A stretch of 64,000 nt of DNA, from contig OZ021730.1 in NCBI GenBank assembly GCA_963978545.1, positions 10,485,796 to 10,549,795 of the forward strand. Reading direction: 5' to 3'. A program made the translations under genes and the position numbers. How positions within the stretch are numbered: position 1 is the first letter of the stretch; every line of letters starts with the position of its first letter. Under the pieces are notes generated by a model. It saw only the letters and a program-made list of their open reading frames with translations. It searched no databases and was not told the origin of the DNA. Shown here piece after piece: positions 11,994 to 24,261 of this stretch. This stretch comes from Linyphia triangularis. Lineage: Eukaryota > Arthropoda > Arachnida > Araneae > Linyphiidae.

Positions 11994-13171
11994 TTAAATG
12001 GCGTTGCAAGTCGGAGCAAAGTAAATTTTAGAGTGATATAATTTGTCATCCGACAATTTGAGGGCATTTGATATCTGATTGTTACTTGAGACTGCAGAAG
12101 AAAATTAGCATGAAGCAGAGTGTTTCAGAAAGAAGTGACACACAAGTCAATTTTTTCTCATCATCAGTTCCACATTTTCAGCGTCAACCTCCACAATGCT
12201 TTATGTTTCTTTCACATTAGCGTCCTAGAAAAAGTGAAAAAAGAAAATGTAATAAAAATATGTTTTGAATTATGATAATAGAACCATAAAAACAGAGTTT
12301 TTAAAAAATCCCTTATATGCATTGTCAATTTTTATATTCATTTACAAAGCGTACATATCAAAAACATTTCTATCCGCAAAATGTGCGGTAAACTACATTT
12401 CAAAATTTATTTCATAAAAATGAATTCGAATTTAAGCTCTCGCATCCAAATATCATTTATTTATTCCGATTAAAGTAATTTTATTACTTTTTATTACAAA
12501 AAATTTTGCCAACAGGAAAGAATTTCAACAATGGTCAGTTCAATACTATTTTACCACGATTGGGTGACTGCAAGTTGGTTTGTTAGTATTACGTAATAGC
12601 GACCTTTTAGTGACAATAACAGCCCCAAAATTTGATAGAATGCATTGTCATAGACATCAAACCTATCTGCCAAGTTTCAGTTCGATTGAATGGCGGCATG
12701 GGGGATTAGGCCACGTAATCGTAATCGAAGATAATACAATAGATTTAATAAAAGATGACCCATAACTTATTAAGAATAAGATTTCCTATTTCAACTTTTA
12801 ATATTAATTCAGCACCACTCAAATTCATACAACTATTAGAGTCAAAAACAAGTTGACGTACATTTTTGTTAAATGACCGCTGTCGTAACTGTCCGTTCAA
12901 CAAATTTTCCTCCAAACAAGCCGTCCTTGTGCTTAAAAATGTCATTTGAGTAGGCTAGCACCAATTGCCCTCAAGGTTGTCCTAACTTCCTCATTAACAA
13001 GCGCATTCATTAACTTTTGTTTCCCTTGACCAATTAAATTAAACTTGCGCTTCTTTTCTAAACCCAATCCGAATCTATTTAAACACACAAATTTTAGCTT
13101 CTTCGCTATGTAGTTAAAGCTTACATAAAGGCTTTAGTGGCCTGTCTGTCGGTTCATCTATATTTTCAGGC
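11994..13171. other. Unassigned, with fragments of two repeat families
   Basis: 12340-12500 resembles the interior of hAT family B (AAAATGTGCGGTAAACTACA), without ends. 12560-12770 is a family J repeat listed separately. An AT-rich tail to 13171 shows no exon. Confidence 0.4.
12560..12770. repeat. Dispersed repeat, family J copy 1
   Basis: A block containing AACAGCCCCAAAATTTGATA, TCTATCTGCCAAGTTTCAG and GATTGAATGGCGG-like text. Similar blocks lie at 31735-31925 (same strand) and 60335-60420 (inverted). No ends are visible, so the element type is unknown. Confidence 0.5.
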
Positions 13172-13179
13172 GAAGCTAC

Positions 13180-13824
13180 TAGAGGTCGGCGATACATAGA
13201 TACGACGATATTTTTGAAAAAATATTGATACTAAAAATATCGATACAAGTCACCGATATATCGATATTTTCAAACATTTTTAATTTATTGATGATCGTTT
13301 TGCAATTCCATGTGTTGTTTCTATTTTCTTTATTCCCTTTTCAAAAACTTCAAAACTAAAGTTTGCACTTGGCTGAGAGACAGTTGAAATGGCACCCTAA
13401 CCAAAAAGAAAACATTATGTAATAGAAAGATAAGATTGTTTATTAGTAGTAGTTAACATAGCGCTTTTTCTGTTGCCAACGTGTGCCTGGAATTTGCATC
13501 TAATTTTAAATATTAAAAACATCTCTATCAGCAAAATATGCGGTAAACTACTTTTAAAAATAATTGTGTAAAATAATGTGAATTTATGCATTGATATCCA
13601 AATGAATTTATTTATTCTGATTGATAATATAGTTTATTTATAAAACCAATTTTTATAATTTTTTTTATTAAAACAATAGTAGTAGAAAGAAAGTAGAAGT
13701 TTGACCCGAAAAACTTCGTTTCTGGCAAAATTGAAAATCAAATAAAAAAAATCATGTATCGATATTTTTTTCTATGCAACGATATAGTATCGATATTTAT
13801 TTTGATCGATATTTCCGAACTCTA
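13180..13824. mobile_element. Non-autonomous hAT-type element, family B copy 2
   Basis: Ends TAGAGGTCGGCGATA and CGATATTTCCGAACTCTA, flanked by gaagctac (13172-13179) and gaaactac (13825-13832), 8 bp with one mismatch. The interior is shared with 7045-7755. Confidence 0.8.
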
Positions 13825-13882
13825 GAAACTACAAACGCTATAGAGACATGTCCGATTTATCAAATGGAAGGGCCATTCTTAA

Positions 13883-14990
13883 GAGAAAGTCCAAGTAAGG
13901 GTCAAGAAAGGCCAAGTCCTTAACTCTTTAAATTACAACCTTCTAGCCCAGTGAATTTAGAAACTACTTTCTAAAAACTTGGAAATTTAGTGAGTAGGGG
14001 AGACTTGTGTACCTAAGGCCACCATGTACCTAGGGCTTCCTCACTTTTATTGAATAATGTTTAGTTCTAAGTTTTTTTACTCACTTGGCAATTGCTCTTT
14101 TGGCAGCCATTTTGAAATCTTGGAGGAGAAAGCTGTGGCAAGTTATAAGTGGAAAACGTTTTTGTTTGGTCTGCAGTAACATTTTGCAGCTCATATCTTT
14201 TATTGTTTTACAAAGTTAATTCAAATACTTTTCTTTGAATTCTCTAGTAAATATTTTTTTTTTTAACATTTAGTGCTAAAGAAGATGTTTAAATAATTCC
14301 TTTCTCCATGTGCATTTGTAGTAGAAGACATTTTATATGAAATTACCGAGTCGTGTACCTAGGGCCACATAGTTGCTTATTGTGTTCAAATTGCCAAAAC
14401 CAAAACCTATTGCAGCTTCAAAGCGATAATGCATTCAGCTCATTTTTTTGGAATCAGTTTTTCAAGTTGCTAAAATACTTGTAATTCACTAATAATTTGA
14501 CACATTGCAATTTATTACAGTTATCAGTCATTGGTTTATCATATAATAATTACTTGATATTGTTTCTTTTATAAAATTCATCTGCTTATAGTATTAGGTA
14601 CATCATCTAGGTGCATCAGCTACTGGCCCAAGGTACAACGAGGTCTTGTACCTAGGGCCATTTGTGAAATTTCTTTAAAAACCTTCTATTTGACAGAGTC
14701 TATTATTTTAAGTATTTATATTAATCTCAATAGGAAGAAATTACTATAACGATGTATGCATATCAGTTTCCCATTTTTAAACGGCGCAGTGGCTCATTTT
14801 TTGTGCATTGAAAAAAGGCAGCCCTAGGCACACAATTCCACCCTAAGTACTAAATAGATCACTTAATGAAATGACATAAATTGTTTTTAATGTCTATCTA
14901 TTTTAAATGAAAATTAAAATAGCAATATGCAAAACTGGGGGGAGCCACTGTATATGTATTCACGTAAGAATTTCAATCTATAATAATAAA
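13883..14990. mobile_element. Family E element, right end lost, with an insertion
   Basis: TTAA at 13879-13882, then the family E left arm to about 14005. After an inserted block the E interior resumes (GATCACTTAATGAAATGACA, 14858) and fades out near 14985. The right inverted arm is missing. A TCTG tetranucleotide run follows at about 15001-15020. Confidence 0.55.
14008..14853. mobile_element. Unclassified insertion inside family E
   Basis: This block breaks the family E consensus. Its edges are inverted (GGGGAGACTTGTGTACCTA at left; inverted TAGGGTGGAATTGTGTGCCT at right), and the motif GTACCTAGGGCCA recurs inside (about 14354 and 14650). No coding capacity. The target duplication is not clear. 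Confidence 0.5.
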
Positions 14991-15324
14991 ACAAGCCGTG
15001 TGTCTGTCTGTCTGTCTGTAGATCTATAGAAACCTACTTAAAATTGGAGTAGAGCTCTGAAATTTTCAGCATAAGTAGTTTTGGCCTTCTAATTGTATAG
15101 ATAGAAAACAGAATGTTAAAATTTTAATTAGTTCTTTTTTAATAATTTTTTTTTACAAAGTGGTTTTAAATAGAGATACATTATTGAAATTTTAAACCAA
15201 TATTCAATCAAAAATAATGTAAATGACTACTCGAAAAACAGCTTTGGTAGAAATTCTAGGGGAAATTTACTTCTTGGCTGCAATTTAAGATTAAATCTTA
15301 AATGTATGAGGTAAATAGTTTCCT

Positions 15325-15489
15325 CGCCGACCAAACGTGCTAGCTTCTAGACCGCGAGGTTGCGGGTTCGAGTCCCGTGTTAGGCATGGGTGTTTGTAAA
15401 TGTATGTTGGCTTGTCTAATGACGAATGTTTCGGCGCATTATAGCCCTTGTGTTGCTGACGGCGCCAGATAATCTGAAAACAACCAACC
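15325..15489 (+). mobile_element. tRNA-derived SINE, copy 3, A-box deleted
   Basis: Plus-strand copy flanked by aaatagtttcct (15313-15324) and aaatagttttct (15490-15501). The head lacks about 14 bp (the gtatagtggttagc segment), which removes the A-box-like half of the promoter. The B-box region GGTTCGAGTCCCG is intact. Confidence 0.88.
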
Positions 15490-15501
15490 AAATAGTTTTC
15501 T

Positions 15502-16324
15502 CACACAGTTTGTCCCCAAACCCTCAAACTTTGAGGCATTTTTTATAACAAAAATCCCAAATTGGCAGGTGTTCCGGTATATGCCGCCCACCTTAACAAT
15601 TTGAGTTCGTCTATCATTAAAAGTCGCCATGTGGTACATGTGTGATACGTGGTGATGATATACTGCAATTCTAACGTATATGAAGATAGACCTTTCAGAG
15701 CTCAACTTATTTCAAATCAATAAAACTTTTTTAATCCTGAAGTTTTTTCACTCACAAAAAATTAATAACTGCTAATTTGGGCGCTTTTGGAATTTCGAAG
15801 TTCAAAAGACATTCAAATTGATATTTTTGAAGTATTTGGGTTAAACTTTCGTGGACCAATGGATATAAATCCAATAGGCAATATTGAGAGTTAACAAGTA
15901 TCCTACAAGATGAAAAAAAATATTGTTTTTAACCATCCTCTTTTATAAATATAAAGTAACAATACGCTTGACCTCAAATAGCTCTTGTGTAGGATGTGGA
16001 CTTGGAAGTGTTTATATTTTGAAGTTTCTAAATAATTGTTTCTTCTTTGTTATGCTTTTTATGAGTTCCGACATTTGTTAAAACAAAACATTAGAATGTT
16101 TACAAAATTACTGCAAATGCCGCAGTTGTTATTTGAGAACGGTTTTGACTTTATTGTTATATGAATAAAAATAAATAAAACGATACAATTGATAAAACTT
16201 CAGTGAGGCAATCTTTAACAAGCATCTATAATCCGTAAAAAATATGTTACAATAGTGATAAACATTCATTTGTTTGTTTGTTTATTTATTTGTATTTACT
16301 TTGGTTTGCTATTTAAACTAACCA
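15502..16324. other. Unassigned AT-rich stretch
   Basis: An 88-codon minus frame at 15439-15705 overlaps the SINE and is not convincing. No exon or repeat family is recognised between about 15720 and 16320. Confidence 0.3.
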
Positions 16325-17290
16325 TCCTCAAACATTCGATTATTTACATACCAGATTCTAACTCGAAGTCCAGCACTCGATTATTTGACACTCGGCAGTT
16401 TTAAAAAAAAAGAAACAAGAAATTAACGATATTTTTAAGGTCAAATGTGACCAAGTTTTGTGAATGAGGATTTCGTTCATTTTTGTACCACATTCAATAT
16501 TTTTTTATAAAAACAATCATTTACATACATTTGTATTCCATAAAAAATTATATATTACTACTGAACGTTTGTTCGTTTACTAATTTTTAACTATTCGTAC
16601 GAATCCTCCTCAATCATTCGATTATTTAACAAACGACTTTCGAACTTCAGCACTCGAATATTCATCAACCGATTATTTCACACTCGGCAATTTAAAAAAA
16701 AAGAAACAAGAAATTAACGATATTTTTAGGGTCAAATTTGACCAAGTTTTCTGAATGAGGATTTCGTCCATTTTTGTACCACATTCAATATTTTTTTTAT
16801 AAAAACAATCCTTTACATACATTTGCATTCTATAAAAAATTATATATTACTACTGAACGTTTGTTCATTTACTAATTTTTAACTATTCGTACGAATCCTC
16901 CTCAATCATTCGATTATTTAACAAACAACTTTCGAACTTCAGCACTCGCATATTCATCAACCGATTATTTCACACTCGGCAATTTAAAAAAAAGAATAAA
17001 CAATAACTTAAAGATCTTTTTAAGGTCAAATGTGACCGAGCTTTGTTAGTGAGGATTTCATTAATTTTTACACTACACTTAATAAACTCTTTTATAAAAA
17101 CAGTCTTTAACATACATTTAAATTAGATAAAAAAAAATTATTTTTACTTGTTACTTCTAAACATTCGTTCGTTTACTTATTTAACTATTCGAATCAATAC
17201 TCCTCAACTATTCGATTATTTAACAAACGATTTTTGAAATCCAGCTCTCGTATTTTCATCAATCGATTCTTTCCCACTCGCGAGAGTTTA
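16325..17290. repeat. Degenerate tandem repeat, about 290-bp unit
   Basis: Three and a fraction units. The anchor CATTCGATTATTTA recurs at about 16333, 16615, 16907 and (CTATTCGATTATTT) 17208, giving spacings of 282, 292 and 301. Each unit contains TTTAAAAAAAAAGAAACAAG and GAATGAGGATTTCGT blocks. Copies differ by indels, so the array is old. Confidence 0.75.
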
Positions 17291-17853
17291 AAAAGAACAA
17301 AGAAATTAGCATTCCTTTTCTGAACCAACCTAATTCCACAAACAAATGCATTCCACATTTTTACACATTGCATTTTCATTCGAGTTTTGTCACTAAAACT
17401 CGAATAAAACAAACTGTTTGTTCCAGGATGCTGCACGCCAGACGTGATTTGTACACAAAAGAACCGATTTTTTTTTCTCCATTCCTATTTTAAATCGAGT
17501 GTGATTTTCTGCTGGTAAAAACAACAAAATAAAAAGAACACCTTTCGAAAAAGAACAAATTGGGGTCATATTTTCCCCCGCCGTCAGCAGAATAACTCGC
17601 AGACTTCCTTTCCGATCTAAGATATGAATATTTCATTCGTCCTAATAAGAAGCCGCAAAAGCGATTCTTGGCCTGGAAGTCGGAATGTGTTTGTACAGTC
17701 TTCCAGGTAAGAAAAAAAAAAGTAGACCACAGGCTTATTTCCAATGGCGTAGTTCGAATCGTTTAGTGATCGGCAGCGAAAGTTGAGGTCTATTAAATGT
17801 CAGAGCAATTGGTAAAGGTTTTCCTCTGTGTTTAGAATAGACAGGAGAAACTA
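17291..17853. other. Unassigned
   Basis: Two chance-length minus frames (17194-17436, 17490-17744) lie here. The sequence is richer in GC than its surroundings around 17570-17700, but I recognise no domain or splice-consistent exon. Confidence 0.3.
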
Positions 17854-18572
17854 CAGGATGGTTAAAATTAACCTGATGGTAATCAGAGGCTCATAACTCT
17901 GGTCCTATTGAACGGTTCCGAATGCAACTTGAAATATATGCTGTGTAAATCATGCGGTCGAGGTTTTCGAAAGAAAAAAAAAAGGTAACGATTATAGTTA
18001 CAGAAACTCTAAATTTTTGAATGGCAACATCTACTTTTTCCTGTCCCAAAATGCTCAGCGCATGCAAAATCCCTAAAGAGCGTTGGAAGGGTACGTGTAT
18101 CACGAAAAAAACAGATGTGTTATGCGCTCACAAAAAATAGCTTTGAGAAAAACACGATCGGGATACACGAAGGCCGTTTATCAAATATTCAGCGTATAAA
18201 GTCGATAAAATTGCCTGTGATGGCACCCATGTGAACTTTGGCTTCTGTCATATGCAAATTTCCACCGTGTGCCTCGATTGCGTTTTTGTTGGCAGTTCGC
18301 AAAGCTGTTTTTTTTTTATCGTGCATAACGCGTCCGTTTTTTGTGATACATGTACCGTTCCAATGCTTTTTAGGGGTTTTGCATGCGCTGAGCATTTTGC
18401 GACAGGAAAAAGTAGGTGTTGCAATTCGAAAATTTCGAATTTCTGTAGCTATAACCGTAAACTATTTGTTCTGTCAAAACCTCGACCGCATGCTTATATT
18501 TCATTCGGATCCGTTCATTAGAACCAGAGTTACGAGCCTCTGAGTACCGTCAGTTTAATTTTAACCATCCTG
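17854..18572. mobile_element. 719-bp fold-back element flanked by TA
   Basis: Ends CAGGATGGTTAAAATTAA and its complement with TA on both sides (17852-17853, 18573-18574). The arms, with shared GCGGTCGAGGTTTT and CTCAGCGCATGCAAAA blocks, run almost to the centre near 18200. They differ by many substitutions, so it is older than family C. The overlapping frames at 18231-18543 are arm translations. Confidence 0.75.
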
Positions 18573-18670
18573 TATAAAAACGTTTAAGTTGATCTTTATA
18601 CCAAGTAACTTTATGAATTTAACTAAGGAATGTATTGTTAAAATAAACATGACATTTATTTTGACAATTT

Positions 18671-20308
18671 AATTATTGTTCTTCCTGATTTCGGAAGACA
18701 GTGACGTGGTAACAAATCAGCCTATTTTACCTTTTACAGGGAAATTATCGCAAGGTTATACATTTTTAACTGGTTTGTGAACGAAAAGCAATAGACAGGA
18801 TAGACATTTTACAAGTGCCAATATCGCCATTTATATCTTTAAAATCAAATCAAATTATTGTTCTTCCTGATTTTGGAAGACAGTGACGTGGTAACAAATC
18901 AGCCTATTTTACCTTTTACAGGGAAATTATCGCAAGGTTATACATTTTTAACTGGTTTGTGAACGAAAAGCAATAGACAGGATAGACATTTTACAAGTGC
19001 CAATATCGCCATTTATATCTTTAAAATCAAATCAAATTATTGTTCTTCCTGATTTTGGAAGACAGTGACGTGGTAACAAATCAGCCTATTTTACCTTTTA
19101 CTGGGAAATTATCGCAAGGTTATACATTTTTAACTGGTTTGTGAACGAAAAGCAATAGACAGGATATACATTTTACAAGTGCCAATATCGCCATTTATAT
19201 CTTTAAAATCAAATCAAATTATTGTTCTTCCTGATTTTGGAAGACGGTGACGTGGTAACAAATCAGCCTATTTTACCTTTTACTGGGAAATTATCGCAAG
19301 GTTATACATTTTTAACTGGTTTGTGAACGAAAAGCAATAGACAGGATAGACATTTTACAAGTGCCAATATCGCCATTTATATCTTTAAAATCAAATCAAA
19401 TTATTGTTCTTCCTGATTTTGGAAGACAGTGACGTGGTAACAAATCAGCCTATTTTACCTTTTACTGGGAAATTATCGCAAGGTTATACATTTTTAACTG
19501 GTTTGTGAACGAAAAGCAATAGACAGGATAGACATTTTACAAGTGCCAATATCGCCATTTATATCTTTAAAATCAAATCAAATTATTGTTCTTCCTGATT
19601 TTGGAAGACAGTGACGTGGTAACAAATCAGCCTATTTTACCTTTTACTGGGAAATTATCGCAAGGTTATACATTTTTAACTGGTTTGTGAACGAAAAGCA
19701 ATAGACAGGATAGACATTTTACAAGTGCCAATATCGCCATTTATATCTTTAAAATCAAATCAAATTATTGTTCTTCCTGATTTTGGAAGACAGTGACGTG
19801 GTAACAAATCAGCCTATTTTACCTTTTACTGGGAAATTATCGCAAGGTTATACATTTTTAACTGGTTTGTGAACGAAAAGCAATAGACAGGATAGACATT
19901 TTACAAGTGCCAATATCGCCATTTATATCTTTAAAATCAAATTAAATTATTGTTCTTCCTGATTTTGGAAGACAGTGACGTGGTAACAAATCAGCCTATT
20001 TTACCTTTTACTGGGAAATTATCGCAAGGTTATACATTTTTAACTGGTTTGTGAACGAAAAGCAATAGACAGGATAGACATTTTACAAGTGCCAATATCG
20101 CCATTTATATCTTTAAAATCAAATTAAATTATTGTTCTTCCTGATTTTGGAAGACAGTGACGTGGTAACAAATCAGCCTATTTTACCTTTTACTGGGAAA
20201 TTATCGCAAGGTTATACATTTTTAACTGGTTTGTGAACGAAAAGCAATAGACAGGATAGACATTTTACAAGTGCCAATATCGCCATTTATATCTTTAAAA
20301 TCAAATTA
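18671..20308. repeat. 182-bp satellite array, nine near-identical units
   Basis: Unit starts fall at 18671, 18853, 19035, 19217, 19399, 19581, 19763, 19945 and 20127, exactly 182 bp apart. Units differ at very few positions (cagggaa against ctgggaa; one cggtgacg; atcaaat against attaaat in the last units). Near-identity points to recent expansion or gene conversion. The unit has no long open frame. Nucleosome-scale length is typical of satellites. Confidence 0.95.
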
Positions 20309-20370
20309 AATAAAAATTATTAATTTTGCTTTCTTAATCAAGTTAAAGAGGAGTTTTATCAAATTTGAAA

Positions 20371-20405
20371 GGGGACAACTCATTAAAGACAAATGAGTTG
20401 TTCCC
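20371..20405. repeat. Short perfect hairpin
   Basis: GGGGACAACTCATT and AATGAGTTGTTCCC pair across a loop of about 6 bases, just left of a family G element. Function unknown. Confidence 0.5.
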
Positions 20406-20428
20406 TAGCAAAAGTACATTTACAACTA

Positions 20429-21187
20429 GGGATGTGAAACATCGCACAACTTTCAATTACACTATAATACTGATGTCAATTTATGTCATTTACCATTTTT
20501 ATATTTTCATCATTCATTTAGAAAAAATGGCCGGTTTGGCGATATTTTTTACCATAATTCTTGTATAGGTCTTGGAAAAAGAATAACAAAAAAAAAAAAA
20601 CTTCGCCAATTAGAAAATTTTGGCGATATACTTTTTAATAATTCTTATATTAGCTTTTCTGATAAGTGAAACTGAGGAGAGAAGAAAAAATTATCGTTGA
20701 TGAGGTATGCTCAAGGAAATACAGCTCTGTGTTAAAGGCATTCGTTTTTAAACTTTTTACACCATTAAAGCATTTTTACGGGAATTTCGGAGGTGGGGCT
20801 GTTTAGAGCACCTTAAGAGGCATTACCACAGCGATTTTGATTAAAATCGTTAAAGTCGTTTTTTAACTATAATTGAAGAACATGATTTTTTCAATGGCAG
20901 CTTCCTTATGCGCAAGCGCGATTTTGACGAAAACCTTAATGGTAGATCTCATGGCCATCACCAACCCGCACACCAAATTTGAACATCGTAGGTCGATTTG
21001 TTCGGGGGTTATGTAGACCACAGATACAGATACGCACAGACAGTCATTTTTCTAGATCACTTTTTGAAAATCAGGATGTTTCAAAACGTGAAGAAATACA
21101 AAAAAAAAAAAAAAAAAATCGAAATTCATTTTTTGACCGAATGTCATTTTTTTTTAATACATTATGTATACATATGGGTAATTGAAG
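20429..21187. mobile_element. Family G element, left arm only
   Basis: Starts GGGATGTGAAACATCGCACA and matches the left arm of 39534-41637 through to the GGGTAATTGAAGG block near 21176. No right arm is found nearby, so this is a solo end or truncated copy. The open frames here (20979-21438) are not supported as genes. Confidence 0.6.
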
Positions 21188-21905
21188 GTAAAAAAAGATT
21201 TTATGATTGTGTATTAAGCAAAAGAGAAGCTTTAAATCGGTTACTTTGTGCTTTTCCTTATTTTAAACCCCTTTGTAGACTCAAAATCAACCAATTCATT
21301 CCAAACAAATGCGTTGTCCTCAAAAGAAAACTTTTAACAATATCCTCAATTCAAACAAACCCAATGTCAATGTTTCCAATAACATCCCATGCCCCATATT
21401 ACCAATCACTTCGTCCCCCTCCAAAGAAACTGCATTAAATCCAGCCAAAAGCCACAAACAAAAGTTGGACGACCCTTACCCTAATTGTTTACATATCGCT
21501 AACCCCTCTTAACCCGGAAATGCCCTTGAATTTCAAACCATAACCCGGTTACGGACCACTTGTGGTTAAAATGTAGGTCCAAACTCGTCATAACAACAAT
21601 CTTCATTTCTTGTTGTAATTTAGAAAGGGTTACTGCCAGCAAGTTGAGAGGTCAGTATCACGGGAAAAGAAAGGTTTCCAGCTACAAATGGAAGCCAAGG
21701 GTTGAATGTCCTGCGATTATTTGCTTCGGGTGGATGTTGGGACACAATTGGGATCAAACCTCGGGGAGATGTGTCCCAGAAACATGGGATTAATTGGGTG
21801 GGTTAAAAACAAAGTGAAAATTAATGGACTGGGTCATCAGCGGAATATTTAATGTGAATTTGGTTTCTGAGAAAGCGGTGGAATCTCTGATTGACCTGGG
21901 CTGGA
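21188..21905. other. Unassigned; contains one of a pair of similar blocks
   Basis: C-rich sequence at 21300-21500 carries unconvincing frames. The block 21700-21880 resembles 25495-25710 (shared TGTCCTG, CCCAGAAACA, GGCATTAATTG-like stretches with indels). In one plus-strand frame both copies read C-P near the start; the first continues to ...RCVPETWD and a stop. It may be a duplicated exon or a repeat, and I cannot decide which. Confidence 0.3.
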
Positions 21906-21913
21906 CTTCTAAC

Positions 21914-22704
21914 CAGTGGTAGAAGTGGTGAACAAAAAGTGGGGGGGGGACGCCCAAAATTTGGCGACAAGTGCGCCTCCCCCCCCCCCCCCCTGCCTCT
22001 TCTTCCATCTTCAACGATAAAATTTATAATTTCGGAACTAATAATAAAAATATTAACTAGTAAAGAAACAATTCCTAACATTAACATTAAACGAGGGTCC
22101 AAAATTTATTGTTATTTTAATGAATATTCGGCGACTTAGTTTTTTTACTTGGGAGTAAGAGATAAAATTAAGTAATAATTCAATGTCATTTACATAATTG
22201 TTTATTCAGATTTAAATAATACTTATAAATGTGCATACTTTCATAAAATTAAATTAATAGAGAATTAAAAAAAAAAAATTAAAAAAATAGGTTGTCTTTA
22301 CAAGAAACACGAATAGAAATTCAACTTAAAAGAAAGTTCCTCCAAAGTTATAGGTTGACCAAGTGTAACTGCATTTGTGAGTAAAAATACTTGTACCTTT
22401 ATACCCAAAGTAGTACAATACATTTTTATAATAATACATTTTTAAAAAATGTTTATAAATAGTTTTAAAAATAGTTATAAATAGTTTGAAAGTTTTCAAA
22501 TGTAGAAATAAATAACTTTTCTCTGTTTCACTATACATTTAAAGGTTAATGTTATTTTTCATTAGTAGTTTTTAGGCGGATCGAATGCTTTTAAAAGTGG
22601 GGGGATGGATAACAGTGTTTTAAGAAGTGGGTAGACGCATGTGTATTTTCTTGAAAAGTGGGGGGGACGCGTCACCCAGCGTCTACCCACACTTCTAGCA
22701 CTGG
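21914..22704. mobile_element. Non-autonomous hAT-type element, family C
   Basis: Ends CAGTGGTAGAAGTGG and (inverted) CCAGTGCTAGAAGTG, flanked by 8-bp cttctaac (21906-21913 and 22705-22712). The empty site survives intact at 23051-23066 in the second copy of a local duplication, which confirms the boundaries to within one base. G and C runs mark the subterminal zones. The interior shows no transposase. Confidence 0.9.
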
Positions 22705-22869
22705 CTTCTAACTACGGTGTGCATTCTGCGGTAAAGCGATAAATGAAAACAAATGGCAGCAGCTACTAATTTTTTACTATCAAGTGCATGTGATTGCCAT
22801 TATTTGGCGCCGACATTAAAGTAAACACCTGGTTGCAGAATCCACTCTGAATTTGGAAGGGTTACTTCG

Positions 22870-23043
22870 GTTGGTTGTTTTCAGATTATCTGGCACCGTC
22901 AGCAACACGAGGGCTATAATGCGCCGAAACATTCGTCATTAGACAAGCCAACATACATTTACAAACACCCATGCCTAACACGGGACTCGGAACCCGCAAC
23001 CTCGCGGTTTAAAAGCTAGTACGCTAACCACTATACCGTTTGG
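22870..23043 (-). mobile_element. tRNA-derived SINE, copy 4, head cut by duplication
   Basis: Minus-strand copy after gaagggttacttcg (22856-22869). The head stops at ccgtttgg, where the duplication junction begins, so its second target duplication is missing. It is a sister of copy 5, made by duplication rather than transposition. Confidence 0.88.
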
Positions 23044-23218
23044 ACCTGGCTGGACTTCTAACTACGGTGTGCATTCTGCGGTAAAGCGATAAATGAAAAC
23101 AAATGGCAGCAGCTACTAATTTTTTACTATCAAGTGCATGTGATTGCCATTATTAGGCGCCGACATTAAGTAAACACCTGGTTGCAGAATCCACTCTGAA
23201 TTTGGAAGGGTTACTTCG

Positions 23219-23397
23219 GTTGGTTGTTTTCAGATTATCTGGCGTCGTCAACAACACGAGGGCTATAATGCGCCGAAACATTCGTCATTAGACAAGCCAA
23301 CATACATTTACAAACACCCATGCCTAACACGGGACTCGGAACCCGCAACCTCGCGGTCTAGAAGCCAGCACACTAACCACTATACCGTTTGATCGGC
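23219..23397 (-). mobile_element. tRNA-derived SINE, copy 5
   Basis: Minus-strand, full head, flanked by gaagggttacttcg (23205-23218 and 23398-23411), a perfect 14-bp duplication. Confidence 0.92.
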
Positions 23398-23411
23398 GAA
23401 GGGTTACTTCG

Positions 23412-23753
23412 AATCACTTAATTTGGGGTGTTGTGTAAAGCAAAAATACTAAATAACCAGTTCAGAAATTCGAGAACGTGAGCACTAAAAACTCACTTTA
23501 AGTATACAGCCGAATATACAAGTCTATAGCCAAATTTCAAACTATAAAGTTCTGCTGTGTAAATATGGGACTGACAATTGGTTTTCGAATTCATTACAAA
23601 TTGATTTGAAGGGTCAAATACAATCTTTATTGGTTAGCGCTAACAAGTGTCGTATTTAAACTGTCATCAGATCATAAATTCTAATTGAAAATTCGTGATT
23701 TTGTCTTTTATTTAGATTTGAATTTTTTTTATAACAGTCGTCTAATTATTTAT

Positions 23754-23787
<34 letters not shown>

Positions 23788-24260
23788 CGGTGTTAAAATA
23801 ATAGAATAAAAATAATTTATATAGAACTCTGAGCTTTAACAACAATTTTATGCGCAGGTGTATGCGACAACTGCGTATTTCTCAGTAACAAATTAGTAAT
23901 ATTAATAATTATTTGGTCATTATAAATTTAAATTCTTGACATTATTTTCGATTTTGTTTGCTTGTGGCTGATGGACAAAATCTTCCAATGTCTAATTAGC
24001 CCACTTGCTGCCACCTATTCCGAGTTGAATCTTGGCAGATGGACTCGTTGTTGAGATGTTTGTCGAGATGCATTTACCACTATCATAATCAAAATAAACA
24101 CCGAAGGTATTTTGAAAATTACAAATCCCACTGAACATACGGCTAAAGATGTGCCAAACCGACACAGAATTTGTACTTTCAGATATTAGCAGAATTACAA
24201 AATATATATGCAACAATGTCATTCGTAGAGTACACACTTTTAAAATCTGCCAAAATTGCA
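23412..24260. other. Unassigned AT-rich stretch with long T tract
   Basis: A run of about 30 T lies near 23757-23787. A minus frame at 23992-24261 (89 aa) has no recognised domain. No exon is supported. Confidence 0.35.
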
Positions 24261-24261
24261 A

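Larger units (their letters stand above)
22705..23411. repeat. Two-copy tandem duplication, about 350-bp unit
   Basis: 22711-23043 is repeated at 23061-23397, offset 350 (349 after a one-base deletion). Each copy holds ACTACGGTGTGCATTCTGCG, a unique stretch and a SINE. The duplicated unit originally began left of the hAT insertion, because GACCTGGCTGGACTTCTAAC at 23044 matches 21893-21913. Confidence 0.9.

Noticed and set aside
15439..15705. 88-codon minus frame
   Set aside because: It overlaps a SINE and has no recognised domain or splice context.
18189..18543. Three overlapping frames near 18.2-18.5 kb
   Set aside because: They are mirror translations of the arms of the 17854-18572 fold-back element.
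18671..20308. CRISPR array
   Set aside because: The regular repeats are whole 182-bp satellite monomers without spacers, in animal-type DNA. The same reasoning applies to the 25-, 42- and 74-bp arrays.
21790..22139. Gly- and Pro-rich frames on both strands
   Set aside because: They follow the G and C runs at the left end of hAT family C.
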